Positions 1-11,082 of a stretch of 64,000 nt of DNA are shown here, piece by piece. Each line of letters starts with the position of its first letter. Within the stretch, counting starts at the first letter, position 1. Location of the stretch: NCBI GenBank assembly GCA_030649955.1, contig JAUSFD010000017.1:115591-179590 (forward strand), given 5' to 3'. Position numbers and translations under genes: made by a program. The notes under the pieces are model-generated. The model was given only the letters and a program-made list of their open reading frames with translations, was not told where the DNA came from and did no database searches. The stretch is from Candidatus Peregrinibacteria bacterium (GTDB taxonomy: Bacteria; Patescibacteriota; Gracilibacteria; Peribacterales; Peribacteraceae).

Positions 1-578
1 GTGAGCGGTTTCTTCAGTTCTGCCTCCCGTGACCGAACCCATTTCACGAGCTCTGCGGTGGTCTCTCCCGGTGCACCCGTATCGATCAGAAGGGCTCGGT
101 CCAGAATCGTCCGAGGGATCTGGATAGGCTGTGCAGGTTTCCCGCGTTCGTACCGGATCGGTTGCGCGTTCCAGATGACCGTGAAATCCATGCCGCTGTG
201 TCCCGGATTCACGTGATCCTCGATAGCGAGTGCGTCGTCCAAGCACTTTTCTCCGAGCAAGCAGCGTGCAATGGCGATGACGAGCGCAGTTGAGGAACCC
301 ATCCCCTTCCCGAGCGGGAGATCGGATTCAACAGTGAGTGTGCCACAGACAGGCTTTCTCTTCTCCTCGCAGAGTCGAACAATCGTGAGGGCAAACTGCT
401 CTTTCTGCGTGTCTTGCTCCGCGCCTTCTCGCTGGATCGTGAGCGTCCTCCCACCATCCTCATTGCACGTCACTCGCACTCCTTGTTTCGATGGCAGCGC
501 GAGACCCGGAGAGCCGAAGACCATCGCATACTCCCCAGCTAGGACGATTTTGCCGCTTGCAGAAGCCACGTTCCTCAT
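1..578 (-). CDS. mvk: Mevalonate kinase (GHMP family), 3' end cut by window edge
   Basis: The reading frame opens at ATG 578 and runs off the left edge after about 192 codons. It phosphorylates mevalonate with ATP in the cytosolic mevalonate route to IPP. The N-terminus reads SGKIVLAGEYAMVFGSP, which fits the substrate-binding start of GHMP kinases. A glycine-rich ATP loop PLGKGMGSSTA follows near residue 90, and GHSGMD and LLIDTGAPGETT near residues 140-180 fit mevalonate kinase better than phosphomevalonate kinase. The start overlaps the uppS stop in an ATGA, so it is translationally coupled to uppS and idi. The related phosphomevalonate kinase remains a weaker alternative because the C-terminal third is missing. 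Confidence 0.82.
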   Translation of the reverse strand, partial: MRNVASASGKIVLAGEYAMVFGSPGLALPSKQGVRVTCNEDGGRTLTIQREGAEQDTQKEQFALTIVRLCEEKRKPVCGTLTVESDLPLGKGMGSSTALVIAIARCLLGEKCLDDALAIEDHVNPGHSGMDFTVIWNAQPIRYERGKPAQPIQIPRTILDRALLIDTGAPGETTAELVKWVRSREAELKKPL

Positions 579-1252
579 GCCCCGAATCTGCGGGTACGCC
601 GGTTGAACTCCGTGAGTGCGCTCTCCAAATCTGAAACCGTGAGATCCGGGAAGAACTTATCGAGGAAGATCCACTCCGCGTACGCGCTCTGCCACAGTGC
701 GAAGTTACTGGTGCGCTGCTCTCCGGAAGTCCGCAGCACGAGATCGATGTCCGGGAGCTCCGGGTGATCCAACTGCGAGCGTAATTTTTCATCGGTGAGA
801 TTGGCGCAGTCTCCGATCTTCCGTACCGCGCGTAGCACCTCGTCCTTCCCTCCATAATCGATCGCGAGGTGGAGGGTGAAGTCGCTGTACGCTTGCGATT
901 CCTCACACACCTCCTTTATGAGTGATGCGAGTGACCCGGGAATCCGATCCGTCCGTCCCGAGTGCGCCAATCGTGTCTTCTTCTCCTGCATCTTCGGGCG
1001 CTCTCGCTGGATGTACTCCTCTAGTAATGCCATCAGCTTCGCGATTTCCTCCGGATCCCGATTCCAGTTCTCCGTCGAGAAGCACCACACGGTGAGAGTC
1101 GAAATCCGCGGATTCGTCCGGCACCACTCCGTGATCTCCCGGAAGTTCTCGATCGCTTTCTCGTGCCCGTTCCACGGCAGCAGGAGCCGCTGCTTCGCCC
1201 ACCGGCGGTTACCATCGGGGATGATCGCCAAGTGGATCGGCTTCTCGCTCAT
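575..1252 (-). CDS. uppS: Isoprenyl (undecaprenyl-type) diphosphate synthase
   Basis: A 225-residue cis-prenyltransferase that adds IPP units to an allylic diphosphate to make the polyprenyl carrier used in wall and glycan export. The start MSEKPIHLAIIPDGNRRWAK carries the conserved catalytic DGNRRWA block. WCFSTENWNR, the family FSxENW motif, follows near residue 70, and DLVLRTSGEQRTSNFALWQ with SAYAEWIF is the C-terminal substrate and dimer block. An upstream in-frame extension exists but lies inside idi, so ATG 1252 was chosen; it overlaps the idi stop as ATGA. The downstream overlap with mevalonate kinase is also ATGA, making one operon of isoprenoid supply and use. Confidence 0.93.
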   Translation of the reverse strand: MSEKPIHLAIIPDGNRRWAKQRLLLPWNGHEKAIENFREITEWCRTNPRISTLTVWCFSTENWNRDPEEIAKLMALLEEYIQRERPKMQEKKTRLAHSGRTDRIPGSLASLIKEVCEESQAYSDFTLHLAIDYGGKDEVLRAVRKIGDCANLTDEKLRSQLDHPELPDIDLVLRTSGEQRTSNFALWQSAYAEWIFLDKFFPDLTVSDLESALTEFNRRTRRFGA

Positions 1253-1794
1253 CGTTCGGAGAGAATAGTAGGGAGAGGAGTCGTGAGGAGCTGACGCAGA
1301 CCGAGGTGGAACCACGGAGCGTACGCATCTTTGTTCTCCTTCATATCTGTGATGAGCATCGGAACGTCGACCCACTTCCACTCAGCGACTTCCTCCGCAT
1401 TTGGACTGATCGAAGTCGATTGCGGGATCTTCCCGACGAGGAGTGTCACGTGCTCGTGCTCCACTCCCTTTCCCTCTGGATCCTCTGCGCGGTACACAAA
1501 CGTTCCCGCTTCGGTGAGTGCACAGGAAAATCCGAGTTCCTCCTGGAGTCTGCGAGCACCCGCTGTCTGTGCATCCTCATTCTCGAACGGGTGACTGCAG
1601 CACGTATTTGCCCAGAACATTGCGAAGAGCATCTTCTCCCGAGCTCTCTGCTGAATGAGGAGGGACTCGCCATCGTCGCTGAACACGTACACAGAGAATG
1701 CGCGGTGGAGTTTCCCTTCACCTGTATGCGCCTCGAGGAGATCCGCCGAACCGATGGGCGTGTTCCGCTCGTCGACGAGGGTGACGGTGCGCAT
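1249..1794 (-). CDS. idi: Isopentenyl-diphosphate delta-isomerase, type I (NUDIX fold)
   Basis: 181 residues, the usual size of the type I enzyme, which interconverts IPP and DMAPP in the cytosol. The sequence contains FWANTCCSHPF near residue 60 with the catalytic Cys and metal-binding His, the NUDIX-like segment ARRLQEELGF, and EHEHVTLLVG, all characteristic of this family. Type I IDI alongside a mevalonate kinase implies the mevalonate route rather than the MEP route. It is the first recognised gene of a minus-strand operon and overlaps uppS by 4 nt. A pair of REP-like hairpins lies upstream of its start. Confidence 0.93.
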   Translation of the reverse strand: MRTVTLVDERNTPIGSADLLEAHTGEGKLHRAFSVYVFSDDGESLLIQQRAREKMLFAMFWANTCCSHPFENEDAQTAGARRLQEELGFSCALTEAGTFVYRAEDPEGKGVEHEHVTLLVGKIPQSTSISPNAEEVAEWKWVDVPMLITDMKENKDAYAPWFHLGLRQLLTTPLPTILSER

Positions 1795-1831
1795 GCGGGG
1801 AGACTAGCACAGGAACTGCCCTCATCCCCGG

Positions 1832-1907
1832 CCCTTCTCCCGGACGCGGGAGAAGGGGGCGATTCAATAGAACAACAACAGTTCCCTCTCCCGCGTCCGG
1901 GAGAGGG
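1832..1907. repeat. REP-like doublet of two inverted hairpins
   Basis: Two strong stem-loops lie head to head. The first has stem CCCTTCTCCC with loop GGACGC (1832-1857). The second has stem CCCTCTCCC with loop GCGTCC (1884-1907). The loops are reverse complements, so the two are inverted copies of one unit, as in BIME arrangements. A third smaller hairpin, GCCCCG with CGGGGC, sits at 1928-1943 and recurs near 18541-18558. No transposase of the REP-associated type is visible in the window. Confidence 0.7.
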
Positions 1908-1981
1908 AGAGGGCTTGCCCGTCCGTAGCCCCGCGCACGGGGCGGAGGCGGGTGAGGGCAATATTCCCGTCACGCCAAAGA

Positions 1982-2034
1982 GACCAGATTCCAAATCTGG
2001 TCCCCGTGGGTGAGCCAGGCAACGCGCCTGGCTC
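1982..2034. terminator. Two adjacent stem-loops downstream of the secreted-protein gene
   Basis: GACCAGAT pairs with ATCTGGTC (1982-2002) and GAGCCAGGC pairs with GCCTGGCTC (2012-2034), both perfect stems with 5-nt loops. They follow the stop of the minus-strand gene ending at 2056 and precede idi. Neither has a U-run, so Rho-independent termination is uncertain; they may be attenuating or RNA-protecting hairpins. Confidence 0.4.
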
Positions 2035-2055
2035 GGTGCTCCTTGGATGAATTCA

Positions 2056-2916
2056 TCATTTCTTCTTCTCAGTTTTCTTCTCTTCAGGCGTCTTCGGTGC
2101 ATTTTTCGCGAGCCAATCCTTGGCCGTTTCAACTTCTGAAGCGATGCTGTCGCCGAGCGGAGGCCGTTGCTCGGCGATCAAACGGAAGCCCTCTTCCAAC
2201 ACTGGAATGAGGTCTTCCAGTTTTGCCTCATCGAAGGGGGCTGGGCAGCCATCGTAATCGGTTTGGATGATCATTGCCGAATGGAGGCGGCCGCCGTATT
2301 TGCCGTTGCGGCCACTACCCCCCCGGTCGCGAACGAAGGCCTCGGCCAATTCCTTGGCGAGGCCCTTCGGTCCATGCTTGGCGAGCGCTACGGCCCCATT
2401 GGGCATGTCGGCAGACTTGTAGGTGCCTTTCTCGTATTCTTCGAGATTCGCCGATGCCTTCGGCAGTCCGAGAATGACAAGCATCCACTTCCCGCGATAG
2501 CGCACCATTGCACCGTTCCACGGAGGGACGGGCTGCAATGCCCAAACTCTGACGCGGTCGCCCTTCTCAAGACGGCGCTTCATCTGATTCATTCCGGCCG
2601 TGACGACCTTGTCGTTCACGATCCAGATCGCCCAGATGAAGTGGTCCTGGTTGCCCTTCTTGTACCCGACGGGGCGCAAGGTAATTTCCGCCTCTCCGGG
2701 TGGCAACATGCCGCGGCCTGAGGCGAGGACGACCCCTCTGGTCACTGGCTTTCCATCCTTGTCTTTTCCCGTGACCACGGAACAGTCGAGCTTCAATGGG
2801 AAAATGGCGTTTTCCACGCCGATCTTCACGCTTTCTGCGGGTTCTTCCTTCTTGATTTCCTCTGCGGCTCGGGCGGAGCCACAGAGGAGAAGGAAAAGAA
2901 ACATCCAATTTCGCAT
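2056..2916 (-). CDS. Secreted protein of unknown function with Lys-rich tail
   Basis: 286 residues starting with a clear Sec signal peptide (MRNWMFLFLLLCGSARA). The mature part has no family I can name. It contains a KPVTRGVVLASGRGMLPPGE segment, a motif-poor middle with many Trp and Tyr residues, and a charged end rich in Lys and Glu. The start has a good Shine-Dalgarno GAGGA about 7 nt upstream and an 85-nt leader, both unlike most genes here. The gene at 26808-27527 shares this layout. Both look horizontally acquired; a Planctomycetes-like donor is a guess from style only. Confidence 0.72.
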   Translation of the reverse strand: MRNWMFLFLLLCGSARAAEEIKKEEPAESVKIGVENAIFPLKLDCSVVTGKDKDGKPVTRGVVLASGRGMLPPGEAEITLRPVGYKKGNQDHFIWAIWIVNDKVVTAGMNQMKRRLEKGDRVRVWALQPVPPWNGAMVRYRGKWMLVILGLPKASANLEEYEKGTYKSADMPNGAVALAKHGPKGLAKELAEAFVRDRGGSGRNGKYGGRLHSAMIIQTDYDGCPAPFDEAKLEDLIPVLEEGFRLIAEQRPPLGDSIASEVETAKDWLAKNAPKTPEEKKTEKKK

Positions 2917-3004
2917 TTAGGATTCCTCTGACTTTCTGAGTTGCGTCTCCCCACAGGCTCCCAGCCCGCAAAGAGACTCCGATGTTTTCCAAGGAGCAAA
3001 TGTA

Positions 3005-3034
3005 TATATCTCATACATTAAGTAATAATGTCAA
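3005..3034 (-). promoter_or_regulatory. Sigma70-like promoter of the secreted-protein gene at 2056-2916
   Basis: On the minus strand TTGACA (3034-3029) is followed after 18 nt by GATATA (3010-3005) in an AT-rich patch. It would start an mRNA with a leader of roughly 80-90 nt before ATG 2916. The leader can form a short GTCTC/GAGAC stem. Confidence 0.5.
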
Positions 3035-3115
3035 TTCTCGACTATGTGAATTAGAGTGGACTCTTAAACCCTTGGCTCCCAGGGGAAAGTCCCGTATGCT
3101 CCGCGCTTGCCGTAG

Positions 3116-4525
<1,410 letters not shown>

Positions 4526-4535
4526 TCCTCCGCAC

Positions 4536-4982
4536 ATGCCCACGATGCACCTCTCCATCATCACGCCCGACCGTTCCGTCTTCGATGGAGAGATCGAGTC
4601 TGTCACGTTGCCCACCGCGGATGGGGAGATAACGGTGCTCCCGGGTCATGTCTCCCTTATCGCGTCGATCCAGCCAGGGTCCGTCGTCGCCCGCACTCGC
4701 GGGAACGAGGCGATCTTCGCTGTGGCGAAGGGGGTCATCGAGGTCACTGGCAAAGGAGTGCAGGTCCTCACGGATATTGCAGATGAAGCCGATACGCTCG
4801 ATGAGCAGAAGATCGAGGAGGCGAAGCAGCGAGCGGAGGAGCTCATGAACAGCAAGCGCTCTGATGCCGAAGGCTTCGCCGAGGCGACTGCCCTCCTCGA
4901 CCGCGAGCTCGCGCGACTCCGCACGGTGCGCAGGCACCGGTCGAAGCCGCGTCTCTCTCCCCCCACTTCTCGCACACTATGA
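4536..4982 (+). CDS. atpC: F1 ATP synthase subunit epsilon
   Basis: 148 residues. It starts MHLSIITPDRSVFDGEIESV, has TADGEITVLPGHVSLI typical of the epsilon beta-sandwich, then a two-helix C-terminal arm rich in Glu, Ala and Arg and a basic tail. Epsilon couples rotation and can inhibit ATP hydrolysis. The stop overlaps the next gene as ATGA. The beta-epsilon pair normally closes atp operons but opens this one. Confidence 0.93.
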   Translation: MPTMHLSIITPDRSVFDGEIESVTLPTADGEITVLPGHVSLIASIQPGSVVARTRGNEAIFAVAKGVIEVTGKGVQVLTDIADEADTLDEQKIEEAKQRAEELMNSKRSDAEGFAEATALLDRELARLRTVRRHRSKPRLSPPTSRTL

Positions 4983-5227
4983 CCGACGGAAAGCCACCCT
5001 CCATTGCGGACCGGAAACCGGAGATGAGCATGTGGGCGTCCCTGAGCCTCGTCTGGGAAATCGGGTACTTGATCGCCATCCCTGCATTCCTCTTCGGCTT
5101 TGGCGGCGCCTACCTCGATCAGCACGTCGGCACCTCCCCCCTCTTCGTCCTCCTGGGTCTCTCCCTCGCTCTCACCGCTTCCATGCTCGTCGTCTACCGC
5201 AGAGTTCAGCGCTTACTGCGGCCGTAA
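4979..5227 (+). CDS. AtpZ/AtpI-like small membrane protein
   Basis: 82 residues with two predicted membrane helices (about residues 28-50 and 56-74) separated by a short GGAYLDQHVGTS turn. That layout fits the AtpZ/AtpI accessory family found ahead of atpB, implicated in c-ring assembly and Mg transport. It overlaps atpC by 4 nt and precedes atpB by 52 nt, so its position within the operon supports the call. The sequence alone is too short to separate AtpZ from AtpI. Confidence 0.75.
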   Translation: MTDGKPPSIADRKPEMSMWASLSLVWEIGYLIAIPAFLFGFGGAYLDQHVGTSPLFVLLGLSLALTASMLVVYRRVQRLLRP

Positions 5228-5279
5228 TCTCCTCTCCGTCGCCTGTCCTCGTTCCCCTCCTTCCGTTACACTCTCCACT

Positions 5280-6448
<1,169 letters not shown>

Positions 6449-6485
6449 GACGCGATCGCTCACTGTCTCCTCCCATTCCTCCCCT

Positions 6486-6992
6486 ATGGAATTGATCAAC
6501 ACCCTTGGCATCGATGTAGGACTGCTGATCACGCAGGCCCTCAACTTCGGCCTCCTCCTCATCGTCCTCACCTATCTCCTCTACAAGCCGATCCTGCGTG
6601 TCATCGACGACCGCAAGGAGCGTGTGCGCAAATCCATCGAGGATGCGAAGCATCTGGAAGTGAGTGTGAAGGAAATGGAGAAGACCCGCGTTGCGCGTCT
6701 TCAAGAAATGGATCGCGAAGCGAAGGAATTCCTGGAAGCTGCGAAGAAGCAGGCGGAAGCGAGCAAGAAGGAGATCGTCGACCGCGCCCAGCGCGAAGTG
6801 GATCAGCTGCTAGAGAAGGGCAAGATGCAGCTCGAGAGCGAGCGCAAGAAACTCCTCTCTGACCTCCAGAAGACCGTCAGCGACTTGAGCGTCACCCTCG
6901 CTTCGAAGATCCTCGAGCGCGAGTTCAGCGATGCTGACCAGCAGCGCCTCCTCGCGAGTATCGAGAAGGAGGTTCCCGCTCTCCTGCGATGA
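6486..6992 (+). CDS. atpF: F0 ATP synthase subunit b
   Basis: 168 residues. One N-terminal membrane helix (LITQALNFGLLLIVLTYLLY) is followed by YKPIL and a long charged coiled coil, the classic peripheral-stalk layout. It joins F0 to the delta subunit. It lies 37 nt after atpE and overlaps atpH by 4 nt (ATGA), keeping stalk partners coupled. The leader is CT-rich without Shine-Dalgarno. Confidence 0.94.
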   Translation: MELINTLGIDVGLLITQALNFGLLLIVLTYLLYKPILRVIDDRKERVRKSIEDAKHLEVSVKEMEKTRVARLQEMDREAKEFLEAAKKQAEASKKEIVDRAQREVDQLLEKGKMQLESERKKLLSDLQKTVSDLSVTLASKILEREFSDADQQRLLASIEKEVPALLR

Positions 6993-7357
6993 GCATCACT
7001 CCACTCGAGATCGCGCGCATGGCCATCGCTGCGGCGTACGAAATGCTCGAGAAAGAGGGACTCTCCAGCGAGGCCCCGCACTTCCCACGTGCTCTCAAGC
7101 AGGCGATCGCAGAGCGTGAGGAGGTCCTCACGGTCACGATCACAACCCCCACGGGCGATGCAGGTCCTCTCAAGATGAAGGTCGCGGAAACCCTGAAGGC
7201 ACGCCTCGGCCGCGACGTGGAGATCGTCGAGGAGAAGGATCCCACTCTCCTCGGTGGCGCGCTCATCGCCTTCGGCGACCAGAGGATTGATCTCACTATG
7301 CGCGGCGCCCTCGATACTGTGGCGCAAGAGCTCCTGTCATCCACCCCCTCCCTCTAA
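6989..7357 (+). CDS. atpH: F1 ATP synthase subunit delta, shortened
   Basis: 122 residues against about 175-180 for typical bacterial delta (OSCP). The C-terminal part [20 protein letters not shown] and [15 protein letters not shown] matches the conserved delta end that binds subunit b. The N-terminal six-helix domain that caps the alpha subunits is largely missing; only about 60 helical residues precede the conserved end. It sits in the correct place between atpF and atpA with a 4-nt gap, so it is likely functional, but the stator cap must differ from standard. Confidence 0.85.
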   Translation: MSITPLEIARMAIAAAYEMLEKEGLSSEAPHFPRALKQAIAEREEVLTVTITTPTGDAGPLKMKVAETLKARLGRDVEIVEEKDPTLLGGALIAFGDQRIDLTMRGALDTVAQELLSSTPSL

Positions 7358-7361
7358 CACC

Positions 7362-8888
7362 ATGGCCCTCGCAGCAGACATCCAGGCAGCACTCGAGAAG
7401 CGCATCGCCGCGTACCACAAGGAGGCGAAGCAAGAGCACGTCGGCACAGTCGTCTCCATCGGCGATGGCATCGCGCGCTTGAGTGGCCTCTCGAACATCG
7501 GCGCGGCAGAGATGATCGACTTCGGCAACGGCGTCCTCGGGAGTGCTCTCAACCTCGATGAGGATTCCGTCGGTGCGATCATGTTCGGGGATTTTACCCT
7601 GGTGAAGGAGGGCGATACGGCAAAGGCACTCGGGCGCATCCTCTCTGTCCCCGTGGGAGACGCCCTCATCGGCAGAGTCGTTTCGCCGCTCGGTGAAGCC
7701 AAGGACGGTGGACCTGCCATCCCCACCACGACGCTCTACCCCGTCGAGAAGATCGCCCCGGGCGTCATCCAGCGCAAGTCCGTGACGACACCGCTCCAGA
7801 CGGGGATCACCGCCATCGACGCGATGATTCCGATCGGGCGCGGCCAGCGCGAACTCATCATCGGCGACCGCCAGACCGGCAAGACCGCGGTGGTGATCGA
7901 CGCCATCATCAATCAGAAGCAGACCCAGTCCTCCGATCGTCCCGTCATCTGCATCTACGTTGCCATTGGTCAGAAGGAGTCCAAAGTTGCGAAGATCGTC
8001 GCGGAGCTCGAGAAGCGTGGGGCGATGAGCTACACGATCATCGTCTCTGCCGGTGCTTCGGAATCCGCAGCGCTCTCGTACATCGCACCCTTCGCAGGCT
8101 GCGCGATGGGGGAGTACTTCGTCGACCAGGGGAAGGACGTGCTCTGCATCTACGATGACCTCACGAAGCACGCGTGGGCGTACCGCCAGATCGCGTTGCT
8201 CCTCCGTCGCCCTCCTGGGCGCGAGGCGTACCCGGGAGACGTCTTTTACCTTCACTCGCGTCTCCTCGAGCGCGCGGTCTGTCTCGATGACAAGCTTGGC
8301 GGAGGATCCCTCACGGCACTCCCCATTATCGAGACACAGGAGGGAAACGTCTCTGCGTACATCCCGACGAACGTCATCTCCATCACTGATGGGCAGATCT
8401 ATCTGGAGGCGGACCTCTTCTACAAGGGCATCCGTCCTGCGGTGAACGTGGGTCTCTCCGTCTCCCGCGTCGGCTCCGCAGCCCAGGTGAAATCGATGAA
8501 GAAAGTTGCCGGCAAGCTCCGCCTCGACCTCGCTCAGTACCGCGAGCTCGCCGTCTTCGCCCAGTTCGGCTCCGATCTCGATGCAGCGACCAGACAGCAA
8601 CTCGACCGTGGTGCGCGCCTGACGGAACTCCTCAAACAGGGCCAGTACGAGCCGCTCCCGGTCGCGGAGCAGGTCGTAATGCTCTACGCGGGTGTGAACG
8701 GTTTCCTCGATGACGTCCCGCTCCCCGATGTGAAAACGTTCCTCCACGACTTCATCGCGCTGCTCAAGTCCCAGCATCCGGATGTGATGCAAGCCCTTGC
8801 GAAGGAGATCACGAAGGAGGTGGAGGAGAAGCTCAAGAACGCCCTCCAGACGTTCCGCGGTCACAAGGGACTCCCGTCCTCGAAGTAG
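7362..8888 (+). CDS. atpA: F1 ATP synthase subunit alpha
   Basis: 508 residues. The non-catalytic nucleotide-binding subunit has P-loop GDRQTGKT near residue 168 and [20 protein letters not shown] for the Walker B region. The family block [20 protein letters not shown] is followed by [18 protein letters not shown] with the arginine finger. ATG 7362 is chosen over a longer frame that overlaps atpH. The gene is followed by atpG after only 2 nt. Confidence 0.97.
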   Translation: MALAADIQAALEKRIAAYHKEAKQEHVGTVVSIGDGIARLSGLSNIGAAEMIDFGNGVLGSALNLDEDSVGAIMFGDFTLVKEGDTAKALGRILSVPVGDALIGRVVSPLGEAKDGGPAIPTTTLYPVEKIAPGVIQRKSVTTPLQTGITAIDAMIPIGRGQRELIIGDRQTGKTAVVIDAIINQKQTQSSDRPVICIYVAIGQKESKVAKIVAELEKRGAMSYTIIVSAGASESAALSYIAPFAGCAMGEYFVDQGKDVLCIYDDLTKHAWAYRQIALLLRRPPGREAYPGDVFYLHSRLLERAVCLDDKLGGGSLTALPIIETQEGNVSAYIPTNVISITDGQIYLEADLFYKGIRPAVNVGLSVSRVGSAAQVKSMKKVAGKLRLDLAQYRELAVFAQFGSDLDAATRQQLDRGARLTELLKQGQYEPLPVAEQVVMLYAGVNGFLDDVPLPDVKTFLHDFIALLKSQHPDVMQALAKEITKEVEEKLKNALQTFRGHKGLPSSK

Positions 8889-8890
8889 GC

Positions 8891-9823
8891 ATGGCGAGTG
8901 GGCTGCGCGAGATCCGGCGCAAGATGAAGGCCATTAAGGCGACGCGCCAGGTGACGAAGGCCATGGAACTCGTCGCTGCATCGAAGATGCGTAAGGCGGT
9001 GCAGAGCGCCCAGCAACTGCGACTCTACGCGCAGCGTGCGTGGAGCATTCTCGAACGTGTTGCAGCGCTGAATCCCGATATTCACCCCACTCTCCACGAA
9101 CGTCCGGTGAAGAAGGTCCTCGCGATCCTCTTCTCCTCCGACCGCGGACTCGCCGGAAGCCTCAACGCACAGCTCTTCCGCGCTGTCACACAGTACGTGA
9201 AGACTGCGCAGAAGGCGCCCACATTCCAGAGTCTCGAGTTCATTGCCGTGGGGCGGAAAGGGCAGCAGTACTTGGCCCGCACGAATCAGACGGTGATCGC
9301 CGCGTTTCCCGCATTCTCCAATACTCCGTCGTTTCGGGATATCGCCCCGGCGATCCGCCTCGCGGAGCAGGGGTTCCTCAGGGGGGAGTACGACCACGTT
9401 TCGCTCATCTTCATGGACTTCATCTCCGCTCTGATCCAGGAGCCCGCGGTGAAGGTGCTCCTCCCATTCTCCCGCTCTGAACTCAAGGAGATGGTCGCGG
9501 GTCTGGTTCTCCACAAGCATGGACATCCAGGGGAGCAGGAGATTCCTCCGGCAGTGCAGTCGGGTGGAGAGTACCTCCTGGAACCCTCCCCACAGGAGGT
9601 CATCGACGCGATCATCCCGCAGCTCACGCAGGTGCAGGTCTACCAGGGCCTCCTGGAAGCCGTCGCTTCCGAGCACTCCGCACGTATGGTGGCCATGCGC
9701 TCCGCGACAGATAACGCGACAGACATCATCGATGACCTCACCCTGACCTACAACCAGACACGTCAGGCGAATATCACTGCTGAGCTGGCGGAGCTCTCGG
9801 CGAGCAAAGCAGCACTGGATTGA
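8891..9823 (+). CDS. atpG: F1 ATP synthase subunit gamma
   Basis: 310 residues. The N-terminus MASGLREIRRKMKAIKATRQ leads into VTKAMELVAASKMRKA, the conserved first helix of the rotor shaft. AILFSSDRGLAG follows, and the C-terminal helix has DNATDIIDDLTLTYNQTRQA, the other conserved rotor block. It is slightly longer than the 285-295 norm, with an insertion around residues 205-235. It is the last gene of the operon, followed at once by a large inverted repeat. Confidence 0.96.
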   Translation: MASGLREIRRKMKAIKATRQVTKAMELVAASKMRKAVQSAQQLRLYAQRAWSILERVAALNPDIHPTLHERPVKKVLAILFSSDRGLAGSLNAQLFRAVTQYVKTAQKAPTFQSLEFIAVGRKGQQYLARTNQTVIAAFPAFSNTPSFRDIAPAIRLAEQGFLRGEYDHVSLIFMDFISALIQEPAVKVLLPFSRSELKEMVAGLVLHKHGHPGEQEIPPAVQSGGEYLLEPSPQEVIDAIIPQLTQVQVYQGLLEAVASEHSARMVAMRSATDNATDIIDDLTLTYNQTRQANITAELAELSASKAALD

Positions 9824-9828
9824 GGAAT

Positions 9829-9900
9829 GAGCTATGGGCTTTGAGCGATGAGCAATGAGTACGGCTTTTCTCATAGCTCATAGCCCAAAGCTCACCGCTC
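9829..9900. repeat. Long inverted repeat of degenerate GAGC-type words after atpG
   Basis: The left arm (9829-9859) and right arm (9871-9900) pair over about 30 nt with a handful of mismatches. Each arm is itself built of near-repeated words such as GAGCTATGGGC, TTTGAGCGATGAGC and AATGAG. The same words recur at 18436-18600. It likely ends the atp operon mRNA, though without a U-tract. Confidence 0.7.
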
Positions 9901-9963
9901 AGAGCAGGGATGTAAGACCAACCTCACTTCCCCGTCAGATACAGCATCCCTCCCCCATATTCT

Positions 9964-10092
9964 ATGAGTGGAGAGCAAGAACATCGCTTCCTCGACCTCT
10001 GCGTGGGCTCCCTGCCCGTCGTGTGCGCCTGCTGTGCCCTCACTGCAGGCAGTGCGCTCCTCCTCCGCGTCCTCGCGAACAGCTTGCAGTAG
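9964..10092 (+). CDS. Possible 42-residue hydrophobic peptide
   Basis: An ATG-started frame of 43 codons encodes a peptide with a Cys-rich hydrophobic core (LCVGSLPVVCACCALTAGSA) that could span a membrane. There is no Shine-Dalgarno or family match that I recognise. The 9824-10245 interval otherwise holds only the inverted repeat at its start and a CT-rich stretch, so this could equally be chance. Confidence 0.25.
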   Translation: MSGEQEHRFLDLCVGSLPVVCACCALTAGSALLLRVLANSLQ

Positions 10093-10245
10093 TCCATCGA
10101 TGGATTCTCGGTAAGGCGGCACCCCGACAGCCGTCGTATTCCCTGTAGCCCGCTTGATGCTATCCCACTAAATGGTCGATACCTCAAAAAACGAACGACA
10201 AAGGAATGCACAGCAAGCGGGCTCATTCATTCTATTTCTCATTCA

Positions 10246-11001
10246 ATGTCTATGCTGCGCTCCGTTCTCCCATTCCTCGCTGCATTCTCCGTGACAGCGA
10301 CAGCCGTCGCGAGTTCCAGTGCGCTCCTCACGGATACATTCACGCGTCCCATCCTCGACGATGTCTCCGCTGATCACTGGGCGTATCCTGCGATTGAGTG
10401 GGTGCTCCAGGAGGAGATCATGACCGGCACGGGTGTGGGTATCGTGCACTTCGCACCCAACCGCCCGGCGACACGCGCAGAACTTGCCGCGGTTGCAGCG
10501 CGTCTTGCCCTGTGGATGGAGGAGCGGTACTACGTCTCGCAGTCGAGCAGTGCAGAATCTGTACAGAGTAGTGCGAGGAGTGCGAGTAGTGCTTCGAGTG
10601 ATGGAAGAGTGGTTCCCGCACAGGGAATCTTCCTCGCTGTGCTCACGGGGAGTGAGCAGGTACCCCAAGTAGAGACGGGGGCGAAGGGGACAGGGGTGTT
10701 CGTCCTCGATGGCAGTGACCTCCAGTACGCCATCACGGTGAGTGGGCTCACGGGTCCTATCATTGCCGCGCACTTCCACCAGGCGATTCCTGGGGAGAGC
10801 GGACCAGCGGTTGAGGCGATCACCTTTGAGGGGTTGCATGCTCAAGGAAGGTGGGTCGGCCTCACGCAGGACGAGCGCGATGCCATCCTCCGTGGTGATA
10901 TCTACGTGAACGTCCACACGGATACGCAGCCGGATGGGGAGATACGGGGGCAGCTACGGGATAGGCTGTATGAGGTCTCTGGAAGTTCGGTAGCGCAGTA
11001 G
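10246..11001 (+). CDS. Surface protein with SLH-type motif and CHRD domain
   Basis: 251 residues with an N-terminal signal peptide. An SLH-like stretch (DDVSADHWAYPAIEWVLQEE to NRPATRAELAAVAARL, about residues 38-85) should bind the cell-wall polymer. A Ser-rich linker (residues 100-122) is followed by a CHRD domain (about 128-240) with GIFLAVLTGSEQVP, AAHFHQAIPGESG and YVNVHTDTQPDGEIRGQL. CHRD domains are extracellular immunoglobulin-like folds of unknown role in bacteria. It is transcribed alone and converges on the M23 lipoprotein gene. Confidence 0.85.
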   Translation: MSMLRSVLPFLAAFSVTATAVASSSALLTDTFTRPILDDVSADHWAYPAIEWVLQEEIMTGTGVGIVHFAPNRPATRAELAAVAARLALWMEERYYVSQSSSAESVQSSARSASSASSDGRVVPAQGIFLAVLTGSEQVPQVETGAKGTGVFVLDGSDLQYAITVSGLTGPIIAAHFHQAIPGESGPAVEAITFEGLHAQGRWVGLTQDERDAILRGDIYVNVHTDTQPDGEIRGQLRDRLYEVSGSSVAQ

Positions 11002-11076
11002 GTTGGTAGCTTGTAGTGGCGCCGAGGAACTCCTCGTGTGTCGCTTGCACCTACCGACCTACAACCTACCAACCTT
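10998..11076. terminator. Inverted repeat of GTAGGTTGG-type words between convergent genes
   Basis: A left arm with GTAGGTTGGTAGCTTGTAG and a right arm with CTACAACCTACCAACCT flank a GC-rich spacer between the CHRD gene (+) and the M23 gene (-). It begins inside the stop codon of the + gene. The place and symmetry suggest a bidirectional terminator. Confidence 0.55.
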
Positions 11077-11082
11077 ACAAAC

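Noticed and set aside
7296..8864. 522-codon open frame antisense to atpA
   Set aside because: It is fully opposite a certain gene, has no family motifs and its composition (Asp, Arg, Val, Leu, Gly, His-rich) is the mirror of high-GC codon bias.
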